Shown here: positions 21,282-32,824 of the stretch, one piece after another
Layout of the letters: each line of letters begins with the position of its first letter
Position numbering within the stretch: the first letter of the stretch is position 1
NCBI GenBank assembly: GCA_024336345.1
Contig: JANFOG010000012.1
Span: 1,116,001 to 1,180,000, forward strand
Direction of reading: 5' to 3'
DNA length: 64,000 nt
Source of the DNA: Mariannaea sp. PMI_226
Taxonomy: Eukaryota; Ascomycota; Sordariomycetes; Hypocreales; Nectriaceae
Position numbers and translations under genes: made by a program
Notes under the pieces: generated by a model
What the model was told of the DNA's origin: nothing
Database searches by the model: none
What the model saw: only the letters and a program-made list of their open reading frames with translations

Positions 21282-22150
21282 TTAGTTCTCAGCAGCGGCG
21301 GCGGCCTTCTTCTTGCCGCGGAGCTTGGGCTCGGGGTCGGCCTTGACAGGTCGCTGGGAGTTGCGGATGGCGGAGGCACGCTCGACAGCGGCGGCACGGA
21401 GATCGGCGCGGTAGTTGTTCTTGGCGGCGATGTTGGCGACAGACTGGTAGGTCCTATTTACGGGGGAAAGGCATGGGGGTCAGCACTCGCATCTTTCAAG
21501 GCACGCACTCTACTCTTCAGTGATATGAGAAGAGAGTGTTGTGGTATGAGGGTCATCACAAAACTCACTTGCGGGGGGTGGAGGTGATGGTGCTGGAGAT
21601 CTCAGTCTTGGCGGGCTTGTTGGCAGCGCTGGCACGCTTGGTGACAACAACAACACCCTTCTCGCCGTTGGGCTGGACACCAATGGCCTGTGAAATATCA
21701 AGTTTTAGTTTTCGTTTCGTTCGTGATAAAAGTCGATCGTCGCAGTCATATAGATCGTGGGCGTACCTTCTCGTTAACGAAACCGGCGTGCTGCACAGTT
21801 AATGTTAGCTAATGATCATCCGACCAAGACGTCTTCGCTGCGTTATCGCAGTTGCTTCATCGTACCTTGCGGCTGGCCTTGTTGGTCAAGTTAAGAGGAT
21901 CCCGGGAGAGCTGGACACCGCCGTTCTTCTTGCTCTTGGCGAAGTAAGCGTTGTTGTTTCCTGCACAGTTGGAAAAAAAAGGTCCAAGTCTCTCAGCATA
22001 TTATTCTTCCAACATACAATTCGCAGTAAGTAAGCCTCCCCAAAATGGGCAGCTTTTTCAACGAGCGAAGGCTTTTTGGCAGATCGGTGGTGACTCACGG
22101 ACAACCTCCCAGATGAGGTCCGAGGAAATGTTGGGGAGAGCGGCAGACAT
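21282..22150 (-). CDS. 60S ribosomal protein eL28
   Basis: A structural protein of the large ribosomal subunit, of the eL28 family that S. cerevisiae lacks but filamentous fungi keep. Five exons, complement of 21282..21453, 21569..21687, 21767..21790, 21866..21960 and 22099..22150, give 153 residues. It begins MSAALPNISSDLIWEVVR, continues RNNNAYFAKSKKNGGVQ and LSRDPLNLTNKASRKHAGF, has the small 24-nt exon HAGFVNEK, and ends with a basic KLRGKKKAAAAEN tail. Intron-rich structure and strong codon bias suit a highly expressed ribosomal gene. A CACGTG box about 150 bp upstream of the start is shared with the uL23 gene of this window. Confidence 0.95.
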
Positions 22151-23661
22151 TTTGAGATTTGGTGATTTCCCGGGGAAAAAGGTGATTGTTCGAGACGACG
22201 ACGACGACGATGAGGTTTCTTCAGAGCTTCTTCTTCGACTTCCACATTTCGATATGGAAATTCCACCTGTGGGTTCAAAATTGAGCGCCGCCCCCGCAGG
22301 TCACGTGAATTGACGATTTGCAAGGCCTGGGTTCATTTTTCATGAATGGTGTCCCCTCCAAGGTCCGTCCACTGCTCCACTGTTTACAGCATCATACAGG
22401 TCCATATAGGTTTCAATTGGCCTGGAGGGTCTATGTACAATGTGGATGTTAGTCAATTGGCGAGGTAGCTGCGCATCCGGTAAGATTCCTTTGCTATGTT
22501 TTTTGGTATCGAAATATGAGTTTGCGGTTGATATATTAATACCATAGGATTATAATTACGCTGCAGCCAACTTAAAGTCATCTCCCCAAGGATGCTCCCA
22601 GATCCTCTACCAAGAAGCTCAACGCTCTTAGGCCTCCCTTGAATGGCCATTTGTTATACCTACGTTTCGACTATGGGGTCAGGCACTCTTCTCTTACATT
22701 CATAGCTTTACAAGTATGGCAGAAACCCTTTTCAAACTTTGCGCAAAGGCTAGTTTTATCGCCTACTTTAAATAAGTACTTAGGTAGGTAGCTTCATTAT
22801 GTTCCTTGCGTAGGGTTATTTTGAATACAAAGGCAGGTATGTACCGAGACCAGGTACCTAATTATAGAACGACAAGGGAGCGCACTTACGTAGACGCAAT
22901 ATGCCATGATAGCACTTAGAGACTCCCTGGTCTGGCTTTCATCACAAGAAATTGGCAACTCGTCATCTCAGGTGGTTTAATTTTCATACACATTTCAATT
23001 GTTCCCCCCCAGTTGCCTCATCTCACATAACTACCTACCTAATGCAGTGATTTGACTCTCTCAGAAATCCCGCTTCTATGTACGGAGTAATCTGTATGTA
23101 TGTACCAATTAGTATTACAACCCATGAAACATGGACACACGTGGCTGTGCCCCGTGAGAGTGGCGCCCTTTTTTTTTTTTATTTGGTTGGAGCAGCAAGC
23201 CGTCTCCTCCACCCAATGCAGCAGGGCCCAGTCAAAGCCAGTCAAGCCAGTGCCTTTGGTCACGTCAGCTCTTCCGACCTGAGACAAGGGCCTCGTCACG
23301 ACCTGAGGCCTCCCCTCACAATTTCCAACTTTCATCCCGCATCAAAAGGGGATATACCCATTTAGAAGACAAATCTCTCGATAGTTTCTTTCTCTGTCGA
23401 GCCTTCGATCCGTCTCGTCCCTCAAGGGCTCTGTAGACCTAATCATGCGAACCTGATAAACGGCTTCATCCCGATCATCCCTTCCAACGCCGGCCAGCTC
23501 CGTGGCTTCCGCTTTCTTCTAATCCGCTTCCGTTGTTGCGATTACTTCTCATTTACTCATTTACCCACGACCTCGGCAAACCGACTTTCGCTCTCTTTTT
23601 TCTTCACCTTCATTTCTAACTCATAATAATCTATTCGAATTCTGATTTCGAAACCGCCATT
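22151..23661. other. Divergent intergenic region eL28 / DUF2015 gene
   Basis: About 1.5 kb. The part next to eL28 carries the CACGTG box; the part next to the DUF2015 gene (23380-23660) is a pyrimidine-rich leader. GGTAGGTAG and CTACCTACC words occur near 22783 and 23031. No gene seen. Confidence 0.6.
22302..22307. promoter_or_regulatory. CACGTG box in the eL28 promoter
   Basis: It lies 152 bp upstream of the eL28 start within GTCACGTGAA, the same 10-mer as in the uL23 promoter at 59244-59253. CACGTG is the core bound by Cbf1-type bHLH proteins, which regulate ribosomal genes in some ascomycetes. Function here is inferred. Confidence 0.5.
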
Positions 23662-24042
23662 ATGTACATCCTCTTTTCCGTCTCCGTCTTCTCCATCCTC
23701 GCTGTTACCGCGCTCATCCTCACTCGTGCGCGATGGCTCCCACATCTCCGAGAACGTATGCCCGGCGCCGATTACCTGTACTCCCGCCTTCCTGACAGCT
23801 TCGCCGGTGACATCGAAGCTGGTCTTTCAAGCAATACATTCGATCTGGCTGGAAACGTCGAGGATGGCGATTCGCGCGCGGGCCTGGACGATGCCGCAAA
23901 GGCCGAGATTCTCAAGATCATGAAGAAGCGCCGTCTGCCCTTCGACAAGGCCCGAAAGGCATACATGGAGCAGCGATTTAATGACAACGGCATCAGCGCA
24001 GATGGTTTGCCGAGGGATCCCAAGTTTGTGAGCTTCTCCTAG
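23662..24042 (+). CDS. DUF2015 family small membrane protein
   Basis: A single-exon protein of 126 residues, full length for this fungal family. An N-terminal hydrophobic segment (about residues 3-20, ILFSVSVFSILAVTALIL) suggests a signal-anchor. Then come RARWLPHLRER, a variable acidic middle, and the conserved C-terminal block SRAGLDDAAKAEILKIMKKRRL, with FDKARKAYMEQRF and PRDPKFVSFS after it. The family signature is recognised from this C-terminal block; the molecular function is unknown. The Met at 23662 starts directly before the hydrophobic segment. Divergent from eL28, convergent with ERG3. Confidence 0.85.
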   Translation: MYILFSVSVFSILAVTALILTRARWLPHLRERMPGADYLYSRLPDSFAGDIEAGLSSNTFDLAGNVEDGDSRAGLDDAAKAEILKIMKKRRLPFDKARKAYMEQRFNDNGISADGLPRDPKFVSFS

Positions 24043-24899
24043 CAAGCCTCCATCAACGCAAACATCGATTTCTTTTTTTTTCCTTTCCTCGAGCTCATTC
24101 TACAACGCCCACAAGACTAAGCCGACCTGCCGTATTTAAATAATGTAACCTGGATCACACGTACTTCAGCGTAACACCACCTGCGAAGCTATTGGCATGG
24201 CGATCAACGGCATCTCTACGTTCAATATTATACTATCATCCTATTTGCGCTCTTAACGGCAGCAAATCGAGCTAAACCGACACCACTTGGCACAGCAGTT
24301 GCTTTTCCTTTTCCCTTTCTTTTTTCAAATGTTCAAGTCCGGCTTTCTTTTATGTCTTATCTTTTTTGGGGGGAGCGAGAAGGATGAAGGTCGTCCATCG
24401 AAGGACTACGCAGCCTTCTTATTTTTCATGTTCTGCGTAGGAATGGAGTTTTGGTACTGGGCCTGTTGCTACCGAGAAATAATCTCGAGAGGATTACGTG
24501 TTTTGCAGGTTAACTTTGAATTTTATTTTGCCCCTATCTTGCGAGATTGCTCGCATATACACTAGCAATCAGTCATTTGATATCGCATTGTCTCTTGCTT
24601 GAAGATCATTAAAAAGTAAAATGTGAACCTATATCAACAAGTTGAAGACTAAGTTATGTACAGGGATGAAACCGCAACGCCCAAACGAGAATTCTTTACA
24701 CATGTTCTTCTGCACTCATCTGATTCTATCTCTTTTCATGTAACTTTTTATGCCCATAATGCGCATGCAGCTTTGGCTCAATTCCCAATCTCTCAGTGCC
24801 CGGTTTTTGTACTGCGGAAAGTCGTTGCGATTAACAGTCGGGTGGAGGCTGAAATGATTCCAAGTGTCGCTAACTAGTTCTTTCAGGTTGGCTTCTCTT
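24043..24899. other. Convergent 3' region DUF2015 gene / ERG3
   Basis: 857 bp, T-rich in the first half (24068-24078, 24296-24330). No supported gene. Confidence 0.6.
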
Positions 24900-25987
24900 T
24901 TATTGGGTCTTTTTGGAACCTCTATCCTCGTACGTGCGAGATTCCCCGCCTTCAATCTCCTTCACGAGACTGTCCACTGCCTTGGCCTCACTGTTCCAGC
25001 GCTTCTGGGACATGTTCTCCTCGCGCTTGAACATCCAAGGCTCAGGACGCCTGTAAGTTCCGCCTAGACGATCGAAGCCCGTGAAGAACTGGCCATAGTT
25101 TACTTCGAAGCGGGAATGGTGCAGGGAGTGGCAAGCGGCGCCGTTGATGATTGGGTTGTCGGTGACGAACTCGCCGTCGTGGATCATAACCGACCAGAGG
25201 TTGACGAAGACAAACAGGGCAACGTACGCCATCTTCTGCAGAGGGAAGATGAATGGGAAGATGTGGTATGGCAGAGACTGGGCGTAGCCATCGAGAGGGT
25301 GAAAGGCGTGGCTGGCAAAGGGTGTAGGCATGATCCACTTGTGGTGAGGCTTGTGGAGGAACTTGTACACGAGCGGATGATGTTCGTAGCGGTGGATCCA
25401 GTAGATACAGAAGTCTGTAAAGAGGAGGAAGATGGGAAACTGGGCAAAGTTGTACCATAATCCTGGTCCCTGCTCAGTGGTGTCGTACAGCTTGCCCCAG
25501 CCATTGACCTCAAGCCAGAAGATCGGAGCCGTGAGCAGGGCCATGACTGGCATCGCCCTGTTTGCCTGGACTATTTCGAGGCGGACTTGGTTCTTGAGGA
25601 AACGGGGATGGTTGAAAGTACGCTTGTCAAAGATGAACTGATATGACAGGGCAGCGACGATGAAATATACGGCCAAGCCGAAGAGCCTATTGAGAGTAGT
25701 CTTGTCAATATGAGTAGCCACAGTTTAGATAAACGCATTACATACCATGTGATAAAATAGAGAGAGATGAACTGGCGGATTGGATTGTCCCGATCCCATG
25801 CGCTGGCGTAGGCGGCTTTTGAAGGAACGAGAGTGAGAAATTCGGAGGCAGGCTTGTATACCCAAGAAGAGAAGGGCTCGGAATCTGTAGTGTTGGGGAA
25901 TTCATAAAGCGCGGAAGGCTTCGGGTGCAACCAGGCGTAGATATGGTCGGCGATGAAGGTATCGGTAACCTCGAGGACGATGTCCAT
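24900..25987 (-). CDS. ERG3: C-5 sterol desaturase (ERG3)
   Basis: Introduces the C-5 double bond in ergosterol synthesis, in the ER membrane, with a di-iron centre and cytochrome b5 electrons. Exons complement 24900..25686 and 25746..25987 (58-bp intron) give 342 residues. Three histidine boxes are present: HRYEHH (179-184), HKPHH (192-196) and HSLHH (257-261). Membrane segments lie near residues 70-100, 130-150 and 215-240. The C-terminus ends KKTQ, a KKXX-type ER retrieval signal. The start MDIVLEVTD matches the family; an upstream in-frame Met at 26065 would add 26 residues rich in Ser/Pro. An AP-1-like palindrome lies about 530 bp upstream. Some fungi carry two ERG3 paralogues; which one this is cannot be told here. 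Confidence 0.95.
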
Positions 25988-26513
25988 GATGAGCGAAGGG
26001 TGAGGTTTGGGCGATGACGAACTTGCGTAGAAATCAGATCCAGTAGCGGTAGGAAAGCTGAACAAGAATGTAGTCGATATAGGATGGGAGAAAAGAAGAA
26101 GAGATAGAAGGGAGGCGTGTATGAATTGGTATCACTTCTCAATGCCTGCGTCGAGTGAAATTGAGGCTGGTTGGAAGATGAGGTAAAGAAAGTGAAGGAC
26201 AAAGTGGACGATGGGGTGGACAACTCGTTTTCTTTAAATCAAGCAAGCTAAAGAGCGTAGACGAAAAAAAGGGAAAGATCCCTGAAGAAGGGCTTTTTGG
26301 AAACAAAAGGGTCTTGAAAATCGGACGACAAAACAAGGCCGGGGTCTTTGTAGCCTCCGGAGTTAATAATAAGGCGTCTTGGGTGGACAAGACAGACTAT
26401 ACGGTGACGGAACGATGCGGGGTGTGGCTGCGGAACGGGCTTCTCGGTGCTGTCCAGGGGTAAATCTGGACAATGAGACGATTGCAATAATCCGAATTGG
26501 GCTCAATGGGGGC

Positions 26514-26528
26514 CAATTGAGTCAATTG
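26514..26528. promoter_or_regulatory. 15-bp perfect palindrome around an AP-1/Gcn4-like TGAGTCA
   Basis: CAATTGA-G-TCAATTG, with TGAGTCA at 26518-26524, about 530 bp upstream of the ERG3 start. TGA(G/C)TCA is the core bound by Gcn4/CpcA and AP-1-type bZIP factors. Use by ERG3 is inferred. Confidence 0.4.
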
Positions 26529-29500
26529 AAGCTGATCAGGGTTGGTTGGTGATAGGCGTCAAGAGGTTGAAGAGTTCAGATGGCCTTTTTTTTTTCTTAT
26601 TATTCATTGGAGCTGGAAGCGAAGCAAATAGCCAAAGGCACATGTTGATGGTATCCTCGTCTACAAGATATTTTATATTGCGTGTGGCTTAACTAATCCC
26701 TTCCTCTCCCCTGTGAATTGGCTCATATACGTGGTATGGGTTTTGTCTTCCGGGGGACTCGCCAAGTGCCGGAGGGCGAAACGGCTGTCTTTGGATCAGA
26801 ATGGCATGATGCCCAGGCCCACGGATCCGAAGCAGCCCGGGCCTCGTCGCAAACCAAACAGTGGAGAATTTTCCCTTTCACGCAGAGCCTCTTCTTTGGT
26901 GACAGACTGCTGCCAATATGTACGATGCGCAATGCACTCCTTACTGAAGGCAGTTAGGGCAAAGCCTGGTTACGGGTACGGGTACGGTCACGGTTCTTTG
27001 AGGAAGTGGTCTGTTCCGGAGAGTTGGGTGCCGAAGACCATGATGGTCCAGTCAGAGACGGAGCCTCTGCTTTCGATTCGCGAGATCCCTGTTCGGCGGT
27101 CAGGGCAGGGTCTCTCTGGGAGCGCATACAGGTACTATGTAGTATGACTAAAGGGGAAGGGGGAAAATAAGAATTGAGAGAAAAGACAGTAGGCAATTCG
27201 CTTTGCTTGTATGCGCTGTGTTCCATGATACGTTTCAGTGAAGCAATTTACATGAACCCAGCAAAGCCCCGAGCTTGCGATACGTCGCACATGCGTGTTT
27301 GTCCCTCCATGCAAGTCACAACAATAATTAATTAGTATTTAATCGACGCTTCCGAAGTGGCCAACCAGACAATGGCGGACAATCAAAAACTAATCTAGAG
27401 ACACGGCTACTTATGATAAACAGTGATATTTCGTTCCTTGAGGAATATCAGAAAAAAATTAATCCAGAAGAAGGTCGTTTGTTTCTCCTCAGACCTCAGA
27501 ATAGGATCTTAATAGTCGATCTTGGCCCCCATGGTGCATCCATTTTAATAAATCCAAAAACACACGACAATTCTCATCCCACGCGAACCACTCTGGCGAA
27601 AAATAAAAAATAAAAAATAGAACCGAAGGACTGGACGGAGTTGGCCGGTTGAATGAACATGCGGTGGATCAGGATGCAATCAAGAAACTGCAAGAAGGAG
27701 GCACATGGATCGTTTTATATGATTTAACGGCATCATGTCCAAAAATAATTCAAGTCCAAGTAGATACGTATACGAATACGCTAATTAATTCTCGGACGAA
27801 CAGGAAGCAGAAAGGAGAGACTCTTTGAGGGCGAGAAACAGAAAGACACCTTACCCACGAGCTAATGTCGGGAATAGGATTATGTAAGGATACATGGCCC
27901 TTTGTACTTTCGGAAGGATGCCTGTACAGGAAAAAAAACAACCTCTTTGCCTGAGGTACCTGACTACTTGACTAAGTAATCTGTGCCTTGGCCAGCCATG
28001 AACCACCGCCGCCTCTCCATTTCAGCCTCTCGAACCCCCCCTCTCCCCCTAGGGGCGGACCTCCCTCACTCAGACGATACGTATATACGGTAATTGAGGA
28101 TGTCTCACCACGCCTGTGGCGCTTGTCGGAGTACTGCGTGTTGTCCTCGTGCCCTGAAAATATCCCAAGGCGCTTAGGCTGCTGAGGAGCTATAGGTTAG
28201 CTGATTGCTTCCAGAGTGCTGAATCAGAATACCACGCTCAACTCTCCCCTTTTTCTGGGCCAGAATCAGTCTGGCGAGTGGGCTCTCGAACAATCCTAGG
28301 CCACGGATATGTCATTCTTAAGCATGGGTCATTTGCCTTTTTTTTTGGGGGGGGGGGAGGGCCCCGGATATAACTTCAAGATATTCCCACCCTACATCTG
28401 TACAGTTATGCTAGGTTACAACCAGCCCCATCTTCCCTGACCAAGAAGCATCAACCCGAAGTTTGGTGTGTGTCGCCCACTTCTGGTTCGCTGCCGCTTC
28501 ACAGTCCATTGGGAGACATCGATGTTCGGTCCTGTCCCCATCGGACACATTGAAAGACACGACGCACAACGTGTAAGGTATGATCGCAAATGGTTGGCGT
28601 ATTTTATCATCCATCACATCCACCGAAGCGAGTTTGCTATCGTGATATTACTTTGTTGGTCTTCTTAAGTCAGACAGCTTTTGATGCAAGATCGCGACGG
28701 ATGTCGATTGGAATGAGCAACGGACTTCCTTTTCTACAAGAGAAGTTTGTGTCACAGGAGGTCATTCATTATATCCAATAAACTCCAAATTGTATTTTTT
28801 ACTCATTTTTTACTTAATTTTTAAGTGGTTATTTTTATTTTTTATTTTTTTTACGAAGACAACTAAAGTAGTAAAGGCACATCGAAATTGCACCCCCGGA
28901 CCAGATCATCTCAGCCAGGTTTCGGGTCCTGCCCGCCCCTCTCCCTCTCCCCCCCTTCCCTTCCTAGTCGGAAAATAAGTGTCTCTCCAAGTCCATTCAG
29001 TCAACCTGGTTAGATTCTAGTCCTGCTTTCGAGCGACACTGGTATGAAACAGAGCTAGTGATATCTCTGAATAGCTTCACCCTCGTTATCGTTAGAGAAA
29101 GGAGTTCTTGTATCGAGTAGAGTGCGTAATTACCTACACCATTCTGGGTGATGACCTCATCTCTTCATCCACTGTTTGGTCCAAGACGATCAAACCCGAT
29201 CGGCCACCGTCCAAAGTCAGTTTGCTGATCCGACCGATATGCTGCCTCGACCTTGTCTCTCTGCCAATTTCATCTCGGCCCGAGTGCGATGCAAACGGCG
29301 AGGTATTAGGAGGCAGCTCATCCACCACTGTCTTCGACATCAATAGAAACCTTCTCGTGAGACATCGCCAGCACAAAGTACACCTCAAAGTTCATGGACT
29401 TAACGACACGCCAGAGCGGAGGTTCCAGCATACACCATCATCCATTCGCCCTCATGGCCCGTCCATCGCTCGGCCGAGGAACCGAGTCATGGAGGGTCAC

Positions 29501-30110
29501 ACAAAAGGGTGGCCTTAGCATGCGATGCAACATCTGGCATCAACATGGTCCGGGCACGCCCTCCCGCATTCCTCCTTCTAAGCTGGCAAGTTAAAATTGT
29601 TTAACAGCTGTTAATTACTCTGTTCTTTCACAATGCCCCTCGTGCCACGTCTATCTAGACGGATGGTTCACAGTTATGAGGGAATGAGGTGCGCGCTCCG
29701 TTCTAGTGAGATACCCGGCTTATAGCCCCAGATATTTTCCACCTTGTGGGCACGGCATTGTTAAGACTCACATCCCCACCAACCACGGAGAGTAGTCGTC
29801 AGAAAAATGGCTCCTCACATTCGGCTCTACTCGTATGTGTCATATCATCTGATATGTGTAGGCTCAGTCTTCAGGTAGAAATAACCAAGTAGTGATGCTT
29901 TGCAACTATCGACAAGATGCCAGTGCGTGAGAAGAGTGTTGTTGATGAACTGACCGAGGTTAAATAAGAGAAAGGGCGGCTATGAACTCCCACTACCCTC
30001 GAGGGCATCATGGTGGGGGGCGGCCTGACCCTGTCGTTCTTGACCTTGTATGGGATGGATGTGACGCCCCATCTGAAAGTGCACCACAGTAGTTAGGTAC
30101 TGTACCTAGT

Positions 30111-30147
30111 GTGTTTGTGCGTGTGTGCGCGTGTGCGCGCGTGTGTG
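30111..30147 (+). repeat. Alternating purine-pyrimidine (GT/GC) tract
   Basis: About 37 bp of mixed GT and GC dinucleotides with one TTT break near the start, of a composition prone to form Z-DNA. It follows a short perfect hairpin at 30094-30108. Confidence 0.7.
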
Positions 30148-32763
30148 GGATGGAGAGGCGGGATTGTTTTGGGAGGATGGTGTGAATCAGGTTAGGCGTC
30201 CCTGGCTGAGGCTAGATGCCTTTTAGCTTCTGAACCCCTGTTTCCCGGGACTCGGCTCTGTGCTGTATGAAGTAGTGTCGACGCAAAGAATTTCTCAAAA
30301 GGTTCGCGGGAAGAAACCCCCAGAACCCCCAGAACCCCCCCTCCCCCGTCATTTCTTCTCATGGGTCCCATCTTCCCAGCCCAAAATTTGATGAGGCGCA
30401 TTAACCCTTCGGGCCCAGTTAACTCAAAGGGGCCAGTAGAAATAGCTTCGAGGCTCAGGTGCTGGCTGTCTTGGCACCAGCGCCCATCTATCTCTGCACA
30501 CTCTGCGCACTGGAGCTTCTAGTCTAGAGCGAAGCAACAATGATCTGTCTGTATTAAACAGGGAATACCACGACTGTTGAAGACTACGTATACCTGAGGA
30601 TGGGAAATCTGTGGCAGCATCATTGCAAGGGGAATGCAACCAGGTCTGTACAAGAACACAAAGTCAAATCGTATCATGAGGCAGACATATATATCCCAAG
30701 GCTGGCATGTAAGTTAATATGTTTTTATATAGCATTTCTTGAGGTGCTACTAATACCGTACACAATTAGCAGCCTGGGATTCAAGCCTGGCTTCGGCTTC
30801 GACTTCGACATCAGTCTACTTAGGTACTTCATGAGATTGGAAGGTTACATCTTGCTGTCGTTCGCCAAAACATCTCATCTCTACTGGATTGGATGCCTCA
30901 ATAACATCGTGGAAATTGACCTAACAGGACAAATTCGGTGTAATGGCCAATCACTCACCAGCAAACGGACGTATTGGCTCAGGGCCATGCAAGAAAGTCG
31001 CGTGTCGCCTACTGTATGGCTCTCAGTAGCGGACACCAACTATTCTCGACAGCTTAGATTGATATACGCCTTGCCTTCGAATTGCAATCTCAAGACCACG
31101 CGAGGCAATTTTTTTTTTGTTTTTCCCGGATATGCAACACACAAGCCCGCGTTTGCCACCCGCACAGTCAGCAAACAGCTGCAGTCCATCGCCCCCAACC
31201 ATGCAGAAGGCAGACTGTCCATCGGCATACCTGAACCAGTGAACATGCCTTACATGCATACTACGTGCGTCCATCTACCCATACCTCCATCCATCCCATA
31301 CATGGCACTTATGTATGCGCGTGTGCGTACAGTACATACGCTGGCCAGCAAGGCCACGGCTAAAGCGTACGTCGTTGTCATTGCAAGGAGCCCTGCAACT
31401 AAGCATGGGTCGGCGGTGTGCCATTCCATTCCACAAAGCCTCACAGCAGTCAACCACACAAGCATGTCTTACAGCAGCACCGAAATTGAGCTTCATGTCT
31501 CAGACTGAGAGGTCTTGTGATGTCGGACGGCATCATGCTACAGCCAAGCTTGGGCCATACAGGCGTCTAATAAGGCGTCTCGGTGGTCCCTGGGGTTGAG
31601 GGGGGTGATTGGGGCCCGGATTTGCATTGTATTATTATCTTGTTAATAATAATTCTTTCCCTATTCCCTTTCCCGCCTTGCGTCAGAGTCAACGACCTCT
31701 ATGTACGTACCTGCTCAACCCAACTCGACTCAGCTCAGCGTGTTTTTTCGTAATTACTTGAGCCCTATTGTTAGATTGGTACTGAAACCGGGCCCCAAAA
31801 CAAAAAGAAAGATGAAAAAAAGAAGCGCTATCTGGCCCATCTCTCCCCTGACCATCTCCCCTGTCTTCTCTCACCTTGTTTCTCCACGCACCCTCCCTCC
31901 TCTTCCACGGCACCGTCTTTCCTATATCTGCATCTGCATCTGCATCCAGCTTGACAATGCATGTCGCCATGGGTTGATACCACGCTGCGCTGCGCTGTGC
32001 TGCTCTGAGACGCACGGTTCAATATGGGCGGCAACCCACCCACAATCGCAACGCATGCACTCATCCAGACACACACGCACACACCCGTCATCATGCTTTG
32101 TTAGACAGGCAACAAAACCAACACCACCATGGAGGCACGATACTGAAATCATGCTGCTTCACACCCCCAGCCCAGCGCTGACGATGGCAATTTATCTTGG
32201 CGAACACACGTATTCGGTACGTATCGGACCTCTGGTTCCCATTTGATTGCGACCTGTCCCACCAGCTCTCTACAAAGCTTGATAGACAATCAAAGGGGCG
32301 TGCGCTTTCAGTCATGTTGGGCGACTGTAATGTATGAGTCTACTACATGCTTAACTCTATGCTTCTCGGAAGGGGGGCAAAGGAGCGAGGATGAACTCTA
32401 GGAAAAAAAGAGATCTCTTTACTTTCATCAAAACAACAAAGAAGAAAAAGGCATTGGAGAAAAGACAAGGTATCGTTATTCACATGAAGCCAGCATTCAC
32501 GGCCAAAGTGCCATCTGATCAGTGCAAGCCTCGAACGCGGACCTGTGGAACCATGGGAATTAATGGCAAATAACACAGAGAACAATGGTCCCAGAACAAG
32601 CAGAACGAAATCCCTAGTAAAAAATGGAGCATTCGTTCGAAGCACGAAGCCGGACAAGACAAGGACAGTCCAAAAACTACTGCGTTACCGTTACCGCGAG
32701 GACGATGCGCACGGGCCAGAAGTATGGCACCCGATGCGCACAGATCATTGCGGGCCTTGAGGG

Positions 32764-32824
32764 GTGTGGTGTGTGTTATGTATGTGTGTGTGTGTGTGTG
32801 TGTAATGTAATGTGTGTGTGGTGT
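32764..32824 (+). repeat. TG microsatellite
   Basis: An interrupted run of TG dinucleotides; the uninterrupted core is about 32783-32803. Confidence 0.8.

Noticed and set aside
25987..26065. Upstream in-frame Met for ERG3
   Set aside because: It adds 26 Ser/Pro-rich residues not expected in the family; the Met at 25987 begins the conserved MDIVLEV.
31701..32246. 181-codon frame in desert 2
   Set aside because: Unbiased codons, repeats such as CICICI, and no family match.
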